Counted from the first letter of the stretch, positions 1 to 6,586 are shown. The stretch: 6,716 nt of DNA from Actinomycetota bacterium (GCA_005787665.1 SYAB01000012.1:1-6716), one strand, 5' to 3'. Made by a program: numbers and translations. The notes: a model not told the origin generated them from the letters alone.

Positions 1-50
1 ACCGGCGCCGCGGTGCGCTCGACGGTGAACTCCAGCGGGGTCGTGGACAT
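1..50 (-). CDS. ilvE: Branched-chain amino acid aminotransferase IlvE, N-terminal fragment
   Basis: Only the first 16 codons are in the window; the gene runs off the left edge. The ATG is the complement of bases 48-50 and the peptide reads MSTTPLEFTVERTAAP. The LEFTV stretch resembles the N terminus of mycobacterial IlvE, and ilvE lies directly downstream of gcvT on the same strand in M. tuberculosis (Rv2210c after Rv2211c). From the family, the product would be a PLP-dependent class IV aminotransferase that interconverts Leu, Ile and Val with their 2-oxo acids; no catalytic residues are visible in this fragment. The gap to the gcvT stop is 21 bp, so co-transcription with gcvT is possible. 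However, no Shine-Dalgarno sequence precedes the ATG and a good -10 box lies 7 nt upstream. The identification rests on a short peptide plus synteny. Confidence 0.85.
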   Translation of the reverse strand, partial: MSTTPLEFTVERTAAP

Positions 51-57
51 GGGCACG

Positions 58-63
58 AGTCTA
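58..63 (-). promoter_or_regulatory. Candidate -10 box of a leaderless ilvE promoter
   Basis: On the minus strand the gcvT-ilvE gap contains TATAGACT. The hexamer TAGACT fits the mycobacterial -10 consensus TANNNT and is followed by 7 nt (51-57) and then the ilvE ATG. Initiation at the usual distance would start the transcript at or next to the A of the ATG. No purine-rich ribosome-binding site is present, which favours a leaderless message. No convincing -35 element is visible, which is common in mycobacteria. This is inference from spacing. Confidence 0.5.
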
Positions 64-71
64 TAACCGCC

Positions 72-1172
72 CTATCGGGTCTTGACGTCGACGAACGGCG
101 GCTTGACCAGCTCGCATTCCAACACCCGGCCGCGGACGTCGACGCTGATCGTGGCGCCGTCGGGCAGGTCGGCGTCGGCGTCGATGAGCGCCAGTGCGAT
201 TCCGGCGTTCAGGGTCGGGGAAAAAGTCCCCGAGGTGGTGTGACCAACCGGGGCCCCGTCGCGCAGCACGGTCATCCCGGCCCGGGGCACACCCCGGCCG
301 ACTGCTCGCAACCCGCGCAGCAGCCGGCGGGGGCCGGTGGCCTTCTCCGCCAGCAGTGCGTCACGGCCCCAGAAGGCGTCCTTGGACCAGCCGACTGCCC
401 ACCCACAACGGGCCTGCAGCGGCGAGATCTCCAGCGACAGCTCGTGACCGTGCAGCGGATATCCCATCTCGGTGCGCAGGGTGTCCCGGGCCCCGAGGCC
501 GGCCGGCTGCCCGCCGCGGGCCTGCACCTCGGCCGCCAGGGCGTCGAAGACCACGGGTGCGGAGTCCCACGGCGGCAGCAGTTCGTAGCCGTGCTCGCCG
601 GTGTAGCCGGTCCGGCACACCCGCACCGGAACCCCGGCGTAGTCGGCGTCGGCGTACCCCCTGTAGTCCATCGACGCCGGCAGGCCCAGCGCGTCGAGCA
701 CCTCGGGCGAGCGCGGGCCCTGGACGGCCAGCACGGCGTAGGAACGGTGCTCATCGGACACCGAAACGCCCTGCGGCGCAACCTCTTGGAGCGCTGTCAC
801 CACGGCGGCGGTATTGGCGGCATTGGGCACCAGGAAGATCTCGTCATCGCTGACGTAGTAGGCGATCAGGTCGTCGATCACCCCGCCGTCCGCGGCGCAG
901 CACAACGTGTACTGGGCCTTGCCGGGTCCGATGCGGGCCAGGTCGTTGGTGAGCGCGGAGTTGACGAACTCGGCCGCACCCGGACCGGCCACCAGTGCCT
1001 TGCCGAGGTGGCTGACGTCGAACAGACCGACGGCCTCCCGGGTGGCATTGTGCTCGCCTACGGTGCCCGCGTAGGCGACCGGCATCGACCAACCGCCGAA
1101 CGGAGCGAAGGTGGCGCCGAGGTCGCGATGGCGGCTCTCGAGGGGGCCGTGGAAGAGTTCGTCGTCGGTCAC
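72..1172 (-). CDS. gcvT: Glycine cleavage system aminomethyltransferase (T protein) GcvT
   Basis: 366 aa. GcvT takes the aminomethyl group carried on the lipoyl arm of H protein, releases ammonia and transfers the one-carbon unit to tetrahydrofolate, giving 5,10-methylene-THF. It acts in the cytosol. Family landmarks are in order: FGGW near 25-28, LFDVSHLGK at 50-58, ALTNDL at 73-78, GGVIDD at 96-101 (contains the conserved catalytic Asp region), [11 protein letters not shown] at 187-197, [18 protein letters not shown] at 228-245 and the C-terminal TTSGTFSP at 312-319. Length and sequence match mycobacterial GcvT closely. I chose the GTG at 1172-1170 ([10 protein letters not shown]), which aligns with the M. 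tuberculosis N terminus. A TTG three codons upstream is a weaker alternative, and the frame then stays open antisense to pepB only by chance. The gene is divergent from pepB and ilvE follows after 21 bp. No other gcv gene is in the window. Confidence 0.97.
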   Translation of the reverse strand: MTDDELFHGPLESRHRDLGATFAPFGGWSMPVAYAGTVGEHNATREAVGLFDVSHLGKALVAGPGAAEFVNSALTNDLARIGPGKAQYTLCCAADGGVIDDLIAYYVSDDEIFLVPNAANTAAVVTALQEVAPQGVSVSDEHRSYAVLAVQGPRSPEVLDALGLPASMDYRGYADADYAGVPVRVCRTGYTGEHGYELLPPWDSAPVVFDALAAEVQARGGQPAGLGARDTLRTEMGYPLHGHELSLEISPLQARCGWAVGWSKDAFWGRDALLAEKATGPRRLLRGLRAVGRGVPRAGMTVLRDGAPVGHTTSGTFSPTLNAGIALALIDADADLPDGATISVDVRGRVLECELVKPPFVDVKTR

Positions 1173-1180
1173 GCCGCTCA

Positions 1181-1186
1181 ACCCTA
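1181..1186 (-). promoter_or_regulatory. Candidate -10 box of gcvT promoter (leaderless), possible SD overlap
   Basis: The minus strand reads TAGGGT, then 8 nt, then the gcvT GTG. TAGGGT fits TANNNT, and the spacing would place the transcription start at or beside the start codon. The AGGG inside the box is also a plausible Shine-Dalgarno core 9 nt before the GTG, so a leadered message starting further upstream, inside pepB, cannot be excluded. Both readings support the same GTG. The box is the mirror image of the pepB box at 1202-1207. Confidence 0.45.
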
Positions 1187-1201
1187 AACCCCCCGCCGCA
1201 C

Positions 1202-1207
1202 TAGGGT
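1202..1207 (+). promoter_or_regulatory. Candidate -10 box of pepB promoter (leaderless), possible SD overlap
   Basis: TAGGGT fits TANNNT and is followed by 7 nt (1208-1214) and the GTG at 1215, which is the spacing expected for a leaderless transcript. The AGGG at 1203-1206 could instead serve as a Shine-Dalgarno core 8 nt from the same GTG. It also argues against the GTG at 1206, which would sit inside the box. No clear -35 element is seen. Confidence 0.45.
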
Positions 1208-1214
1208 GTCGCTG

Positions 1215-2723
1215 GTGAGCACCCAACCCGGTTATCAGGCCCCCACCGTCACCGTCGCCGCCACGCTGCCGAAGCGGTCCTCGGCAGCGGTGCTGATCGT
1301 TCCGGTCGTCGCCGGGGACGACGGTTCGCCGGTCGTCGTCGGCGGCCCGTTCCTCGACGCCGAGGCGATCGGCGAGATCGAGGTGTCGTTGCGCGCACTC
1401 GGCGCCAAGGGTGGCGTCGAGCAACTCACCCGGCTCACGGTGCCCTCCCTTCCGGTGGCCAGCGTCCTGGCCGTCGGCCTGGGCGCCCCCCGCGACGAGT
1501 GGCCTGCCGAGACGATCCGCCGGGCCGCGGGGGTCGCGGCACGTTCGCTCAACGGCGTGGCGGCGGTGCTGACCACACTGTCCGAACTGCACCTGGAGGC
1601 GGCGGTCGAGGGACTGATCCTGGGCGCCTACCAGCTGCACGAGTTCCGCAGCGCCAAGACCGCGCCCAAGGATCCGCCGCTGGCGCGGATCACCGCGCTG
1701 AGCACCGCCCGCGGCGCCCGGTCCCGGGCGTCCCGGGCCGTGGCGATCGCCTCGGCGGTGGCCACCGCGCGGGATCTGGTCAACACCCCGCCCAGTCATC
1801 TGCATCCGGCCGAATTCGCCCGGCGGGCAAAGGTTCTGGGCGCCAATGCAGGTCTGGAAGTCCAGATACTCGACGAGAAGGCGCTGGCGAAGGCGGGCTT
1901 CGGCGGGATCATCGGGGTCGGCAAGGGCTCGTCGAACCCGCCCCGGCTGGTCCGGCTGGTCTACCGCGGCGCCAAGGGCCGCGCGACCAAGACCGTCGCG
2001 CTGATCGGCAAGGGCATCACCTTCGACACCGGGGGCATTTCGATCAAGCCCGCCGCCTCGATGCACCACATGACCTCCGACATGGCCGGCGCCGCGTCGG
2101 TGGTCGCCACGATGGTGCTCGCGGCAACCCAGCAGCTGCCGATCACCATCATCGCCACGGTGCCGATGGCCGAGAACATGCCGTCGGCCACCGCCCAGCG
2201 CCCCGGCGACGTGCTGACCCAGTACGGCGGCACCACCGTGGAAGTTCTCAACACCGACGCCGAGGGCCGGTTGATCCTCGCCGACGCGATCGTGCGGGCC
2301 TGTGAGGACAAGCCGGACTATCTGATCGAGACCTCGACGCTGACCGGTGCCCAGACCGTCGCGCTGGGGGCGCGCATCCCGGGGGTGATGGGCAGCGATG
2401 ACTTCCGCGACCGGGTCGCGGCGCTGTCCCAGCGCGAGGGTGAGAACGGCTGGCCCATGCCGCTGCCCGAAGAACTCAAGGACGATCTGAAGTCCACCGT
2501 CGCCGACCTGGCCAACATCAGCGGGCAGCGCTTCGCCGGCATGCTGGTTGCCGGGGTGTTCCTGCGGGAGTTCGTCGCCGAGGGCGTGCAGTGGGCGCAC
2601 ATCGACATCGCCGGGCCGGCCTACAACACCACCGCGCCGTGGGGTTACACCCCCAAGGGCGGTACCGGCGTGCCGACCCGCACGCTCTTCGCGGTCCTGG
2701 AGGACATCGCCGCGAACGGGTGA
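1215..2723 (+). CDS. pepB: Leucyl aminopeptidase, M17 family (PepB/PepA type)
   Basis: 502 aa from the preferred GTG. M17 enzymes are hexameric cytosolic di-metal aminopeptidases that remove N-terminal residues, often Leu, from peptides. The N-terminal regulatory/macro-like domain covers about residues 1-170 and the C-terminal catalytic domain about 180-500. Predicted metal ligands are K266, D271 ([10 protein letters not shown] at 265-274), D289 (TSDM), D348 and E350 (NTDAEGRL at 346-353); catalytic residues are K278 and R352. Their relative spacing (0, 5, 12, 23, 82, 84, 86) equals that of E. coli PepA K270/D275/K282/D293/D352/E354/R356, so the site is complete. The start at 1215 gives [10 protein letters not shown], which aligns with the N terminus of M. 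tuberculosis PepB (Rv2213). A GTG at 1206 is in frame but lies inside the proposed -10 box/SD. The gene is divergent from gcvT (42 bp) and convergent with the transporter (51 bp). Confidence 0.97.
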   Translation: MSTQPGYQAPTVTVAATLPKRSSAAVLIVPVVAGDDGSPVVVGGPFLDAEAIGEIEVSLRALGAKGGVEQLTRLTVPSLPVASVLAVGLGAPRDEWPAETIRRAAGVAARSLNGVAAVLTTLSELHLEAAVEGLILGAYQLHEFRSAKTAPKDPPLARITALSTARGARSRASRAVAIASAVATARDLVNTPPSHLHPAEFARRAKVLGANAGLEVQILDEKALAKAGFGGIIGVGKGSSNPPRLVRLVYRGAKGRATKTVALIGKGITFDTGGISIKPAASMHHMTSDMAGAASVVATMVLAATQQLPITIIATVPMAENMPSATAQRPGDVLTQYGGTTVEVLNTDAEGRLILADAIVRACEDKPDYLIETSTLTGAQTVALGARIPGVMGSDDFRDRVAALSQREGENGWPMPLPEELKDDLKSTVADLANISGQRFAGMLVAGVFLREFVAEGVQWAHIDIAGPAYNTTAPWGYTPKGGTGVPTRTLFAVLEDIAANG

Positions 2724-2736
2724 GCGGCGAATCAGA

Positions 2737-2755
2737 CCCCGCACACTCGCCGGGG
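2737..2755. terminator. Weak GC hairpin between convergent genes
   Basis: CCCCG (2737-2741) and CGGGG (2751-2755) can form a 5-bp all-GC stem with a 9-nt loop in the 51-bp gap between the convergent stops of pepB and the transporter. There is no T-tract on either side, so it is not a classical intrinsic terminator. Position is the main support for a bidirectional terminator role. Confidence 0.25.
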
Positions 2756-2774
2756 CAACGGCAGGCACGGCGGT

Positions 2775-4364
2775 CTAAAAGACGACCACCATCAGCTGTG
2801 CCAGGAACACCTTCGCGATCATCGCCACCGGGAAGAGCACCGCGTATCCCACGGCCACCCGCTGATCGGGCACCTTCGACATGGCGAACGCGTACGGCGC
2901 GGGATTGAGCTGCGATCCGGTGAGCCCGCCCAGCGACCGTGCGGTGCCGTACCCCAGCACCATGCGCAGCCCGATCACGCACACCAGCGCGTGCGCGGCG
3001 GCGATCGCAAAGCCCAACCCGACGAGTTGCAGTCCATCGGTGGACAGCGCCTTGACCAGACCCGGCCCGGCCCCGGTGCCGACGGCCGCCAGGAAGATCA
3101 GCAGGGAGAACTGGTTGAGGGTGTAGGTGACGTTGCCGGGCAGCGTCCACACCACCGGGCCGGTGCGCCCGATCGCGCCGAGGATCACGCCCATGATCAG
3201 CGGAGCCGTCGCGGTTCCCAGCACCAGTCCGCCGCCGCCGGGCAGCGGGATCGTCACGAACGCCAGCAGCAGACCCAGCGCGAGTCCCAGACCCAGGCCG
3301 ATGGCGTTGATGTCACCGGCCGCGCGTTCGGAGTCGCCCAACTCCCTGGTGATCTCGGATAGCCGGTCCCGCGGCGCGGTCACCCGCAGCCGATCACCGG
3401 CGCACAGCACCAGATCGGGAGTGGCGATGATGTCGACGTCGCCGCGACGAACCCGGCTGACCACCGCGTCGAACCGCTCCTCCATACGCAGCGTGTGCAG
3501 TTGCCGCCCGATATAGGCCGAGTTGGACAGCGCGATGCGCCGAAAGTCGATCCTCGAGCGGTCCAGCCAGGGTTCGGCCGGGGCCGTCCGGCCGATCGCG
3601 GCGACGAGTTCGTCGGCGTCGTCGGCACGGGCGGTGACGGTCAGCAGATCCCCCGCGGCGAGCGGCTCGGCGGCGTGGGCGACGACGGTGCGCCCGTCGC
3701 GGGTCAGCCGCGACACCACCGTCGCGTAGCGCTGCTCCAGACCGTGCACCGTCAGCCCGGGGTCTGCGAGGAGTTCGACGGTGCGGATCACGATCGGCGC
3801 CACTTTCTCCCGGTCCTCGGCGGTGGGCTTTCGCTTGCCGGCGCCGATCAGGTACGTGCACGCCAGAATGGTCAGCAGCACGGTGATCGGGTAGGCGACC
3901 GCGTAGCCGATGGCCGGCTCGGGCGGGATCGCGCCGCCCCCGGCCAGTTGTTCCTGCACCGCGCCGAGCGCGGCGGTGGCGGTGCCCGCCCCGGCAAAGG
4001 CGCCCGCGATGGTGCCGATGTCGAAACCGAACAGACGCCCTGTCAGCAGACCCGCCGCAGCCATCGCGACGATCGCCAGCAACGACACCACCACCGGGCG
4101 CCACCCGGTGCGCAGCGCCCCGATGAACGCGGGGCCGGCGGCGATGCCCACCATGTAGCAGAACACACATAGCGAGAGGGTGGTGATGAGCGGCGGCAGC
4201 GCGGCGCCGGGTTCCAGCGCCGAGATCGCCAGCGCGACGAACAGTGCGCCGGCCGGGCCGAAGGACACCGGGCCGAATCGGATCCGGCCGAACACGCTGC
4301 CGAGTCCGATGCAGACGAACAGCGTCAGCAGAGGGCTTTCGGCGAACCAGTGCACGACTGCCAT
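2775..4364 (-). CDS. AspT/AAE-family membrane transporter with two RCK_C (TrkA-C) domains
   Basis: 529 aa integral membrane protein. The layout is that of the aspartate:alanine exchanger family: a first hydrophobic block of about five to six segments (about 11-30, 34-53, 58-78, 90-110, 117-137, 150-174), a soluble middle with two RCK_C/TrkA-C-like units (about 190-258 and 274-342), and a second block of membrane segments (about 353-373, 378-398, 412-436, 445-470, 503-529). The two halves look like an internal duplication: GAGTATAALGAVQEQ then IGYAVAYPITVLLT (126-165) parallels GGLTGSQLNPAPYAFA then VGYAVLFPVAMIAK (479-518). Characterised relatives exchange amino or dicarboxylic acids (AspT: aspartate for alanine); many are uncharacterised, so the substrate here is unknown. 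It could be a ligand-gated anion carrier. The ATG (complement of 4362-4364) lies 21 bp after the ephD stop, with only a weak GGTGG as ribosome site, suggesting expression from the ephD operon. I recall no counterpart here in M. tuberculosis. Confidence 0.9.
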   Translation of the reverse strand: MAVVHWFAESPLLTLFVCIGLGSVFGRIRFGPVSFGPAGALFVALAISALEPGAALPPLITTLSLCVFCYMVGIAAGPAFIGALRTGWRPVVVSLLAIVAMAAAGLLTGRLFGFDIGTIAGAFAGAGTATAALGAVQEQLAGGGAIPPEPAIGYAVAYPITVLLTILACTYLIGAGKRKPTAEDREKVAPIVIRTVELLADPGLTVHGLEQRYATVVSRLTRDGRTVVAHAAEPLAAGDLLTVTARADDADELVAAIGRTAPAEPWLDRSRIDFRRIALSNSAYIGRQLHTLRMEERFDAVVSRVRRGDVDIIATPDLVLCAGDRLRVTAPRDRLSEITRELGDSERAAGDINAIGLGLGLALGLLLAFVTIPLPGGGGLVLGTATAPLIMGVILGAIGRTGPVVWTLPGNVTYTLNQFSLLIFLAAVGTGAGPGLVKALSTDGLQLVGLGFAIAAAHALVCVIGLRMVLGYGTARSLGGLTGSQLNPAPYAFAMSKVPDQRVAVGYAVLFPVAMIAKVFLAQLMVVVF

Positions 4365-4370
4365 GACACC

Positions 4371-4386
4371 ACCAACGGGTGTTGGT
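4371..4386. repeat. Inverted repeat in front of the transporter start
   Basis: ACCAAC-GGGT-GTTGGT is a perfect 6-bp inverted repeat with a 4-nt loop. It fills most of the 21-bp gap between ephD and the transporter; one arm ends on the first base of the ephD stop triplet. In the minus-strand mRNA it would form a short hairpin that partly covers the weak GGTGG ribosome site before the transporter AUG. It could gate translation, be a small operator, or be chance. There is no T-run, so termination is unlikely. Confidence 0.4.
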
Positions 4387-6137
4387 TACACGACTTTTCC
4401 GCGCGCGGTGCTGCGCAGCGCCTGCGGCAACCACCGCGAGGTCCCGTAGAGCAGGTAGGCCTCCGGCGTCACCGGCCGCATCGGTGTCCGTCTGCGTACC
4501 GAGGCCAGGATCGCCGCGGCAACCTTCTCCGGGCCGTACCGGCGCATCGCGAACATCCGCTCCAACTGCGCGCGCCGCGCCGTCGCGGCGTCCCGGCGGT
4601 CCGCCGCGACGTGAAACTCGGTGGCCGAGACGATGTTGGTGTTGATCAGACCCGGACAGACGGTGGTCAGACCGATACCCGCGGCGTCGAGTTCGGCACG
4701 CAGGCAGTCCGAGAACATGTACACCGCGGCCTTGGAGGTGCAGTAGGCATTCAGCGAGCTCAAGGGGGCGTAGGCCGCCATCGAGGCGACGTTGACGATG
4801 TGACCGCCGCAGCCCCGGTCCACCATTCTGCGCGCGAAGGCGCGGCAGCCGTTGACCACTCCGCCGAGGTTGACCTCGAGAACCCGATCGAACTGATCGG
4901 CCGGGGTGTCCAGGAAGGACCCGGCCGCCCCGATCCCGGCGTTGTTGACCACGATGTCGGGCACGCCGTGGGTCGCGCACACCTGATCGGCGAACGCCTC
5001 GACGGCCTCGGCGTCGGCGACGTCGAGCGGATAGGAGTGGGCCACTCCCCCGCGGGCGGCGATCAGGGCGGCGGTCTCCTGCGCGGCCGCGCCGTCGATA
5101 TCGCTGACCACCACCTCCGCGCCCGCCGCCGCGAACGCGATCGCGGTGGCCCGCCCGATCCCGCTGCCGGCACCGCTGACCGCAACGAGCATGTCGCCGA
5201 ATGCTTTTCGGGAACGGCCCACCTGCGCGCGCAACAGCGCCCGGCTCGGTGCGCCGCCCTCGAGATGGCCGACCAGTTCTGCGACCGCGGCGGCCACCAC
5301 CTGCGGATGGGAGATCGGAAGCCAGTGCCCGGCGCGGATGTCGCGGCGCCACAACCGCGACACCCACCGCGGGGTGTCGTCGAAGACGTAGGGCCGGACG
5401 AAGGTGTCTTCGGTGTTGACCAGCAACTGCACCGGCACCGGCACGTGGCGCTCACGCGTGGCGGTGGCGAGCGCGCGCGGGAAGTTGGCTCGGTAGATCT
5501 TCATCCCGTTGGCGGCGTCGGCGACGAAGGTGTCGCCCTGGTGGCGACGCGGCGCGGGCACTCCGGCGTTGATGACGTGCCGGCGCAACGCCTCAGCCAG
5601 AAAGGAACGCATCGCCATCGGGGCCAGCGCGGTCCGGAAGAACGCCATGTACCCGAAATGCAGAGCCTGGGACACGGCACGGGCGAACCGCCGGGGACGG
5701 TAGGGCCGGGCCAGGCCGTCCCGCAGGAATCGGCTCAGGTGCCCGGGGTCGGGTCCGGAGATCGAGGTGTAGGAGGCGATCCGCTGCGCGGCCTGCGGAC
5801 GGGTGACGTACTCCCAGACGGTGGCCGCACCCCAGTCATGGGCGACGACGTGCACCGGCACGTCGGGACTGACCGCGGCGACGACGGAGCCGAAATCGTC
5901 GGCGAGCCGCTCGACGGTGTAGGCCGACGCCGGTCGGGGCACATCGGAGGCGCCCGCGCCCCGGCTGTCGTAGCGGATGATCCGGTGGGAGTCGGCCAGC
6001 AGTTCCACGACGCCGTCCCACAGCACATGGGAGTCCGGCCAGCCGTGCACCAGGACAACGGTCGGGCCGTCCGGGTCGCCCTCCTCGTAGACCGCGAGCC
6101 GGGTTCGGTCATCGGCCTCGACGAAACGGGTCGGCAT
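4386..6137 (-). CDS. ephD: EphD-like bifunctional protein: alpha/beta epoxide hydrolase fused to short-chain dehydrogenase
   Basis: 583 aa, close to M. tuberculosis EphD (Rv2214c, about 592 aa). The N-terminal alpha/beta hydrolase spans about 1-295: HGWP at 31-34 (oxyanion motif), nucleophile D101 in HDWG (100-103), likely acid D244 in NTEDTF and likely base H271 in AGHW. An Asp nucleophile is typical of epoxide hydrolases rather than esterases. A linker SRALLRAQVGR (298-308) leads to a classical SDR domain (about 314-583): SGAGSGIG at 321-328, an Asp (D346) after beta-2 that suggests NAD(H), NNAG at 398-401, and the tetrad N423, S452, Y465, K469 (YCTSK). Both active sites look complete. In M. 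tuberculosis EphD has been linked to mycolic-acid metabolism; the SDR substrate is unknown. The start MPTRFVEADD is chosen because hydrolase homology begins there and it lies 7 bp after the upstream gene's stop. Longer reading would run into that gene. Confidence 0.93.
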   Translation of the reverse strand: MPTRFVEADDRTRLAVYEEGDPDGPTVVLVHGWPDSHVLWDGVVELLADSHRIIRYDSRGAGASDVPRPASAYTVERLADDFGSVVAAVSPDVPVHVVAHDWGAATVWEYVTRPQAAQRIASYTSISGPDPGHLSRFLRDGLARPYRPRRFARAVSQALHFGYMAFFRTALAPMAMRSFLAEALRRHVINAGVPAPRRHQGDTFVADAANGMKIYRANFPRALATATRERHVPVPVQLLVNTEDTFVRPYVFDDTPRWVSRLWRRDIRAGHWLPISHPQVVAAAVAELVGHLEGGAPSRALLRAQVGRSRKAFGDMLVAVSGAGSGIGRATAIAFAAAGAEVVVSDIDGAAAQETAALIAARGGVAHSYPLDVADAEAVEAFADQVCATHGVPDIVVNNAGIGAAGSFLDTPADQFDRVLEVNLGGVVNGCRAFARRMVDRGCGGHIVNVASMAAYAPLSSLNAYCTSKAAVYMFSDCLRAELDAAGIGLTTVCPGLINTNIVSATEFHVAADRRDAATARRAQLERMFAMRRYGPEKVAAAILASVRRRTPMRPVTPEAYLLYGTSRWLPQALRSTARGKVV

Positions 6138-6143
6138 CCGACG

Positions 6144-6149
6144 ATTATC
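6144..6149 (-). promoter_or_regulatory. Candidate -10 box (GATAAT) before ephD
   Basis: The minus strand reads GATAAT, then CGTCGG (6 nt), then the ephD ATG. GATAAT matches five of six bases of TATAAT and the spacing would put transcription start at the ATG. The box overlaps the TAA stop of the 110-aa gene upstream. No Shine-Dalgarno sequence is present in the 7-bp gap, so ephD is translated either from a leaderless internal transcript or by coupling to the upstream gene. Confidence 0.4.
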
Positions 6150-6477
6150 GCCCGTCGAGTTCGGTCCGCAGGGCGCGGCGGCGCTCGACGCGACGACGGG
6201 CGTCGAAGTCGCGCATCCGCTGCGGGTAGCCCACCTTCTGCACGTCGTAGACCGGGATACCCAGGAGCTGTCCGATACGCCGCGCCCCGGCCGGCCCTCC
6301 GGCGGGGCGACGGGTCCACTCACCATCGGCGGCCACCAGGACAACGGTCAACGGGGTGACCGGGGTCTGGGGCTCCACGTACGCCTCGATACCGCTCCGC
6401 TGGGCGGCCCACTGGCGCAGGTACCGAACATCGGCCGGAGCCTTCGAATCACGCCGGAACCTGTCGAACAATCCCAT
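6145..6477 (-). CDS. Uncharacterised small actinobacterial protein, 110 aa
   Basis: I do not recognise a named family. The ATG at 6477-6475 gives MGLFDRFRRD, a short amphipathic basic N terminus. Then come an alpha-helical stretch (PADVRYLRQWAAQRSG, 14-29), a probable beta-strand core (VTPLTVVLVAADGEWTRR, 40-57), GARRIGQLLGIPVYDVQKVGYPQRMRDF (64-91) and a very basic, probably helical tail (92-108, about nine Arg/Lys). There is no signal peptide, membrane segment or Cys/His metal site. The tail could bind nucleic acid or acidic lipid, but that is inference. The upstream in-frame extension is low-complexity Arg/Pro/His and crosses the intergenic region, so the MGLF start is preferred even though GAGGG directly abuts the ATG, too close for an ideal ribosome site. 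Position supports reality: its stop lies 7 bp before ephD, and it is divergent from dlaT. Codon usage is GC-rich like its neighbours. Confidence 0.8.
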   Translation of the reverse strand: MGLFDRFRRDSKAPADVRYLRQWAAQRSGIEAYVEPQTPVTPLTVVLVAADGEWTRRPAGGPAGARRIGQLLGIPVYDVQKVGYPQRMRDFDARRRVERRRALRTELDGR

Positions 6478-6502
6478 CCCTCGATGGTGCCAGAGAAATT
6501 CA

Positions 6503-6522
6503 CCCGGCCCTTCAGCGCCGGG
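6503..6522. repeat. GC inverted repeat in the dlaT upstream region
   Basis: CCCGGC (6503-6508) and GCCGGG (6517-6522) form a perfect 6-bp stem with an 8-nt loop, in the 122-bp gap (6478-6599) between the small gene and dlaT. It would be within the leader of the small gene if that gene starts from a promoter near 6581. In such GC-rich DNA a stem of this size may be chance; no T-tract follows. Confidence 0.25.
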
Positions 6523-6580
6523 ACGGGGTGCGGGATGACAGGATTGGGACACGCTGCTGTGGTAAGCCAGAGGTCGACCG

Positions 6581-6586
6581 ACTATA
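6581..6586 (-). promoter_or_regulatory. Candidate minus-strand -10 box (TATAGT) for the small gene/ephD operon
   Basis: TATAGT on the minus strand is a near-consensus -10 and is the only clear AT-rich hexamer in this gap pointing toward the 110-aa gene. It would give a leader of nearly 100 nt. No good -35 is placed 17 bp upstream (that spot is inside the dlaT start region), although a TTGACT lies directly next to the box at 6589-6594. It overlaps the dlaT ribosome-binding site, so it may be coincidence. Confidence 0.25.

Noticed and set aside
1206..1214. Alternative pepB start at the GTG at 1206.
   Set aside because: It adds only MSL, overlaps the TAGGGT box/SD core, and the start at 1215 aligns with the M. 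tuberculosis PepB N terminus.
1173..2768. The gcvT reading frame stays open on the minus strand across all of pepB, giving an apparent 898-aa protein.
   Set aside because: The extension is Arg/Gly/His-rich low-complexity sequence antisense to a fully supported M17 peptidase. GcvT homology starts only at [10 protein letters not shown]. Long antisense open frames are common in GC-rich mycobacterial DNA.
2724..2774. Intrinsic terminator for pepB and the transporter.
   Set aside because: Only a 5-bp GC stem with no T-tract is present. It is kept as a low-confidence hairpin, not as a firm terminator.
3394..5367. 657-aa minus-strand frame crossing the ephD-transporter junction.
   Set aside because: It is out of frame with both well-supported genes and very Arg/Gly-rich, so it is a frame shadow rather than a fusion or frameshift product.
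6138..6344. N-terminal extension of the EphD frame to an upstream ATG at 6344.
   Set aside because: It would overlap most of the 110-aa gene in another frame, and the hydrolase homology starts at the ATG at 6137. The extension shows no domain or signal peptide.
4350..6359. 669-aa plus-strand open frame opposite ephD.
   Set aside because: It is antisense to EphD, whose two domains have complete catalytic motifs. The plus-strand translation is low-complexity with no recognisable domain.
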